Positions 5,553-7,222 of a DNA stretch of 7,222 nucleotides are shown piece by piece. A program made the position numbers and the translations under genes. This DNA comes from CAYXWM01 sp964468805 (lineage in GTDB: Bacteria > Bacillota > Clostridia > Lachnospirales > WRBF01), in the NCBI GenBank assembly GCA_964468805.1, contig CAYXWM010000088.1, forward strand, positions 1-7,222, read 5' to 3'. Each line of letters begins with the position of its first letter. The stretch's first letter is position 1. The notes under the pieces are model-generated. The model saw only the letters and a list, made by a program, of their open reading frames with translations. It ran no database searches and was not told where the DNA came from.

Positions 5553-6116
5553 TTAAAGCAATAAAGCAATAAAGCAATCCCTTTGCAACGGAGAATTCTT
5601 CTTTAAAGAATTTCTGATATATTGGGAAACCAAAGGCTCTGTTAATGAAATATCCCCTAGAATTTTTTTGATTTCTTCGGTTTCAAAGATATAGCTTTGG
5701 CTGTTGTAATTTATTCTGTAAATAAAATCAACATTACCGGTTGTTGTAACCAAAACAAAGATGCTTTCTTCTATGTCACCCAAGGGCAGGCAATCTATAT
5801 GTGCCGTGTTCAGCAAAGCGGTGACGATTGTACCTGCTCCGGGTTTAGACTTTATACCAAAACTACCCCCGGTCATTTCGCAGACCATTTTAAACAAGGG
5901 TACTCCCAAGCCAATAGTTCGGGTTGTTCTTGTGCTGAAAAAGGGGTCGCATATTTTATTAAGGATGTCGGGTGTCATGCCTATGCCGTTGTCTTTTATT
6001 TCAATTAGCATTTGAGAACGGTTGGTGTCTACAGAAATAATGATTTCTACAAGGGTAGCTTGAGCTTTTATACTGTTTTGAACCAAGTCGAGTATGTGAA
6101 GGGAAATTTCATGCAT
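5553..6116 (-). CDS. Small ATP-binding (HATPase_c, Bergerat-fold) regulatory protein
   Basis: This 187-residue protein consists of a histidine-kinase-type ATPase domain with no transmembrane segment, no sensor region and no phospho-accepting histidine domain. The N-box is at the N-terminus (HILDLVQNSIKA, 7-18, with N14 for Mg-ATP). G1 is KDNGIGM (41-47), an F-box-like DPFFST lies at 57-62, G2 is GLGVPLFK (69-76), and G3 is GAGT (93-96). Residues from about 105 on form an extra region I do not recognise. Proteins starting with this HILD...NS block are known beside DRTGG-domain genes in clostridial hydrogenase loci, and such a gene lies 11 nt upstream. It could act as an anti-sigma-like kinase or ATP-binding switch; this is inference. 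ATG 6116 follows AAGAGGTG, which overlaps the upstream stop codon. The 3' end contains a slippage-prone octamer repeat. Confidence 0.85.
   Translation of the reverse strand: MHEISLHILDLVQNSIKAQATLVEIIISVDTNRSQMLIEIKDNGIGMTPDILNKICDPFFSTRTTRTIGLGVPLFKMVCEMTGGSFGIKSKPGAGTIVTALLNTAHIDCLPLGDIEESIFVLVTTTGNVDFIYRINYNSQSYIFETEEIKKILGDISLTEPLVSQYIRNSLKKNSPLQRDCFIALLL
5560..5577. repeat. Tandem octamer AATAAAGC at the HATPase 3' end
   Basis: Two exact copies of AATAAAGC (5560-5567, 5568-5575) are followed by a partial AA and preceded by the near-copy AATTAAAGC (5551-5559). They span the last codons (FIALLL) and the stop. Since 8 is not a multiple of 3, gain or loss of a unit would change the C-terminal residues. 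Confidence 0.7.
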
Positions 6117-6127
6117 AAATACACCTC

Positions 6128-6457
6128 TTAACCTAAAAGTTTGCTTATTTCAACAGCCAAGGAAAAAGAATCCCGGGAACTTCCCAGCAACGTCAAACCT
6201 GCTCTTTTGCTACCCGAAAGCAAACTTTCCGTAGGCACTATGCCATCAGAGATAATAACGCAAGCAACTCCTGCCAAAAGGGCTACAGCCGCCACGTTTT
6301 CATGGTTCATCACCGTAATCCACGCGGAGTCTTCCTTTGCATGAGATAATGCCCAACTAAGGAGGTCACAGCAGTAGCCGGTTGTTATTTCCCGGTCGGT
6401 CCCTTCATTATATACGGTTAATCCCAAGGCTTTCGCAGCTTCATTTACCCTCACCAA
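6128..6457 (-). CDS. DRTGG-domain protein
   Basis: This 109-residue soluble protein is essentially one DRTGG domain. The DRxxxxGY signature appears as DREITTGYCCDLLSWAL (21-37). It is followed by the AWITVMNHENVAAVALL segment (45-61) and a VACVIISDG strand (64-72). DRTGG domains occur as regulatory modules, for example next to CBS domains and phosphotransacetylase. Stand-alone copies are known in clostridial gene clusters with small HATPase proteins and [FeFe]-hydrogenase subunits. Here it is first in a two-gene unit with the HATPase gene. The start is TTG 6457 (AGGGGG at 6470-6465, 7 nt spacing); the adjacent GTG 6454 is a close alternative. Ligand and function are unknown. A 6-bp pairing (6453-6458 with 6470-6475) could fold the Shine-Dalgarno into a loop. 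Confidence 0.85.
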   Translation of the reverse strand: MVRVNEAAKALGLTVYNEGTDREITTGYCCDLLSWALSHAKEDSAWITVMNHENVAAVALLAGVACVIISDGIVPTESLLSGSKRAGLTLLGSSRDSFSLAVEISKLLG

Positions 6458-6480
6458 AACTCAACCCCCTTTGGTTTTGC

Positions 6481-6494
6481 TTTAGTATACTAAA
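6481..6494. promoter_or_regulatory. Perfect 14-bp palindrome over the DRTGG -10 box
   Basis: TTTAGTATACTAAA is identical on both strands and fully covers the TATACT -10 box. A dimeric repressor bound here would block that promoter. It is also about 45 bp from the -10 of divergent thpR. Operator function is inference; part of the symmetry arises because TATA itself is palindromic. Confidence 0.5.
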
Positions 6495-6512
6495 AAACAG
6501 CTTGCTTTTCAA
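6484..6512 (-). promoter_or_regulatory. Promoter of the DRTGG-HATPase unit
   Basis: On the minus strand, TTGAAA (6512-6507) and TATACT (6489-6484) are exactly 17 bp apart, each a 5/6 match to sigma-A consensus. The predicted start near 6477 leaves a leader of about 20 nt before TTG 6457. The -10 box lies inside a perfect palindrome. Confidence 0.8.
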
Positions 6513-6534
6513 GGATGTTAAAACAGATAAATTT

Positions 6535-6543
6535 TGTTATAAT
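6535..6543 (+). promoter_or_regulatory. Extended -10 promoter of thpR
   Basis: TGTTATAAT is a perfect extended -10 element (TGnTATAAT). No good -35 lies at the right distance, which extended -10 promoters tolerate. Transcription would begin near 6550, about 24 nt before GTG 6574. Confidence 0.65.
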
Positions 6544-6573
6544 AAATATAAACTATCCAAAGGACTGATCGTT

Positions 6574-7107
6574 GTGAGATTGTTTATTGCTGTAAATTTT
6601 GATGATGAGATAAAAGAAGGTTTAACTGAAATACAAAACGGATTGAAGTCATGCTCCTTATCCGGAAATTTTACGAGAAGGGAAAACCTGCATTTAACTT
6701 TGGTGTTTCTTGGCGAAGTTTCCGGGGAAAAGTTGGGGCAGGTAAAACAGGCTATGAACCGAGTAAAAAGTCCGGGGCTTACCCTGGGATTTAAGGATTT
6801 GGGAAAGTTCAAGAGAGACAACGGTGACCTTTGGTGGTTGGGATCGGAACTCAATCCTCAATTGGAACAATTATACAAGGAACTTAGCCTAAAACTTTCC
6901 GAATGCGGATTTGTGCCCGAAGAGCGAAAATTTAAGCCCCATTTAACCCTGGCAAGAGGAGTAAAAACCAAAGGTGATGTTGACAAAACTCACATTTCCG
7001 GTAAGCTAAAACAGGATATACCCATTAATCAAATAGACCTTATGAAATCCGAGCGTATAAACGGAATACTGACTTACACGGCTATTTATACAAAGAAGTT
7101 GAGCTAA
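6574..7107 (+). CDS. thpR: RNA 2',3'-cyclic phosphodiesterase (2'-5' RNA ligase family)
   Basis: ThpR (formerly LigT) is a cytoplasmic 2H phosphoesterase. It opens 2',3'-cyclic phosphate RNA ends to 2'-phosphates and in vitro can join tRNA halves through a 2'-5' bond. The 177-residue product has the usual family length and both catalytic HxTx motifs: HLTL at 40-43 (H40, T42) followed by VFLGEV, and HLTL at 123-126 (H123, T125) followed by AR. The N-terminus MRLFIAV is also typical. The start is GTG 6574, behind AAAGGA (6559-6564, 9 nt spacing) and downstream of the extended -10 promoter. The open frame runs further upstream, but that part precedes the promoter and lacks family similarity. It is divergent from the DRTGG unit, and a small cysteine-rich gene follows 44 nt downstream. 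Confidence 0.93.
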   Translation: MRLFIAVNFDDEIKEGLTEIQNGLKSCSLSGNFTRRENLHLTLVFLGEVSGEKLGQVKQAMNRVKSPGLTLGFKDLGKFKRDNGDLWWLGSELNPQLEQLYKELSLKLSECGFVPEERKFKPHLTLARGVKTKGDVDKTHISGKLKQDIPINQIDLMKSERINGILTYTAIYTKKLS

Positions 7108-7151
7108 TACAGCGGTTTTATTAATAATAAAAACGAATAGAAGGTAAAACT

Positions 7152-7222
7152 ATGTCCTGCGAAAACCAAGCGAAATGCCCCTGTACTTACAACTGCAGTC
7201 GTAGGGGCAAGTGTTGCGAATG
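7152..7222 (+). CDS. Cysteine-rich small protein, N-terminal fragment (DUF6485-like)
   Basis: The window ends after 23 codons of this reading frame, so it is partial at the 3' end. ATG 7152 follows AGAAGG at 7 nt spacing. The visible peptide starts MSCENQAKCPCTY and continues NCSRRGKCCE, with six cysteines in 23 residues (3, 9, 11, 15, 21, 22). This CPCTYxCxRxGxCC pattern resembles, from memory, small clostridial cysteine-rich cytosolic proteins grouped as DUF6485. The cysteines suggest metal binding. Function is unknown. It may be co-transcribed with thpR, as no convincing terminator lies between them. Confidence 0.65.
   Translation, partial: MSCENQAKCPCTYNCSRRGKCCE

Noticed and set aside
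6382..6573. Upstream extension of the thpR reading frame
   Set aside because: It crosses the divergent promoters and the DRTGG start, lacks ThpR similarity, and has no ribosome binding site; GTG 6574 is well supported.
7113..7135. Weak hairpin between thpR and the cysteine-rich gene
   Set aside because: It is an AT-rich stem with one mismatch, a 3-nt loop and no U-run, so it is not convincing as a terminator.

Overview
This window looks like chromosomal DNA from a low- to mid-GC Gram-positive anaerobe of the Clostridia type (inference). The signs are a canonical Firmicute-style FtsZ, strong AGGAGG ribosome binding sites, frequent TTG/GTG starts, a PfoR-like EIIC membrane protein, a lipoprotein-type amino acid ABC transporter, and a DRTGG/HATPase gene pair of the kind known from clostridial hydrogenase loci. 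No mobile-element gene, tRNA, rRNA or CRISPR array was seen, and the species cannot be named from the sequence.

Layout: (1) ftsZ, plus strand, 17-1180, complete with its C-terminal conserved peptide, followed by a large compound hairpin terminator. (2) A 309-bp gene-free stretch with a possible promoter and a 99-bp imperfect inverted repeat. (3) A plus-strand stand-alone PTS EIIC-family membrane protein, with its start reassigned to TTG 1490. (4) A bidirectional terminator between convergent units. (5) A minus-strand polar amino acid ABC importer: lipoprotein (5242-4379), permease (4128-3472) and ATPase (3457-2714). A 250-bp gap with two stem-loops separates lipoprotein and permease genes. 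(6) A 310-bp gene-free leader/promoter region holding three small hairpins, two with GUAA tetraloops. (7) A minus-strand two-gene unit: DRTGG-domain protein, then a small HATPase_c protein. (8) A divergent promoter region with a perfect 14-bp palindrome on the DRTGG -10 box. (9) thpR (RNA 2',3'-cyclic phosphodiesterase), plus strand. (10) The first 23 codons of a cysteine-rich small protein, cut by the window end.

The units appear functionally independent: cell division, a membrane sensor or transporter, amino acid uptake, a regulatory pair, and an RNA-processing enzyme. The only clear multi-gene systems are the ABC importer and the DRTGG-HATPase pair. I found no convincing wholly new system. 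The best candidates for a second look are noncoding: the importer leader, the inverted repeat before the EIIC gene, and the palindrome at the DRTGG promoter. The orphan DRTGG-HATPase pair is also notable.
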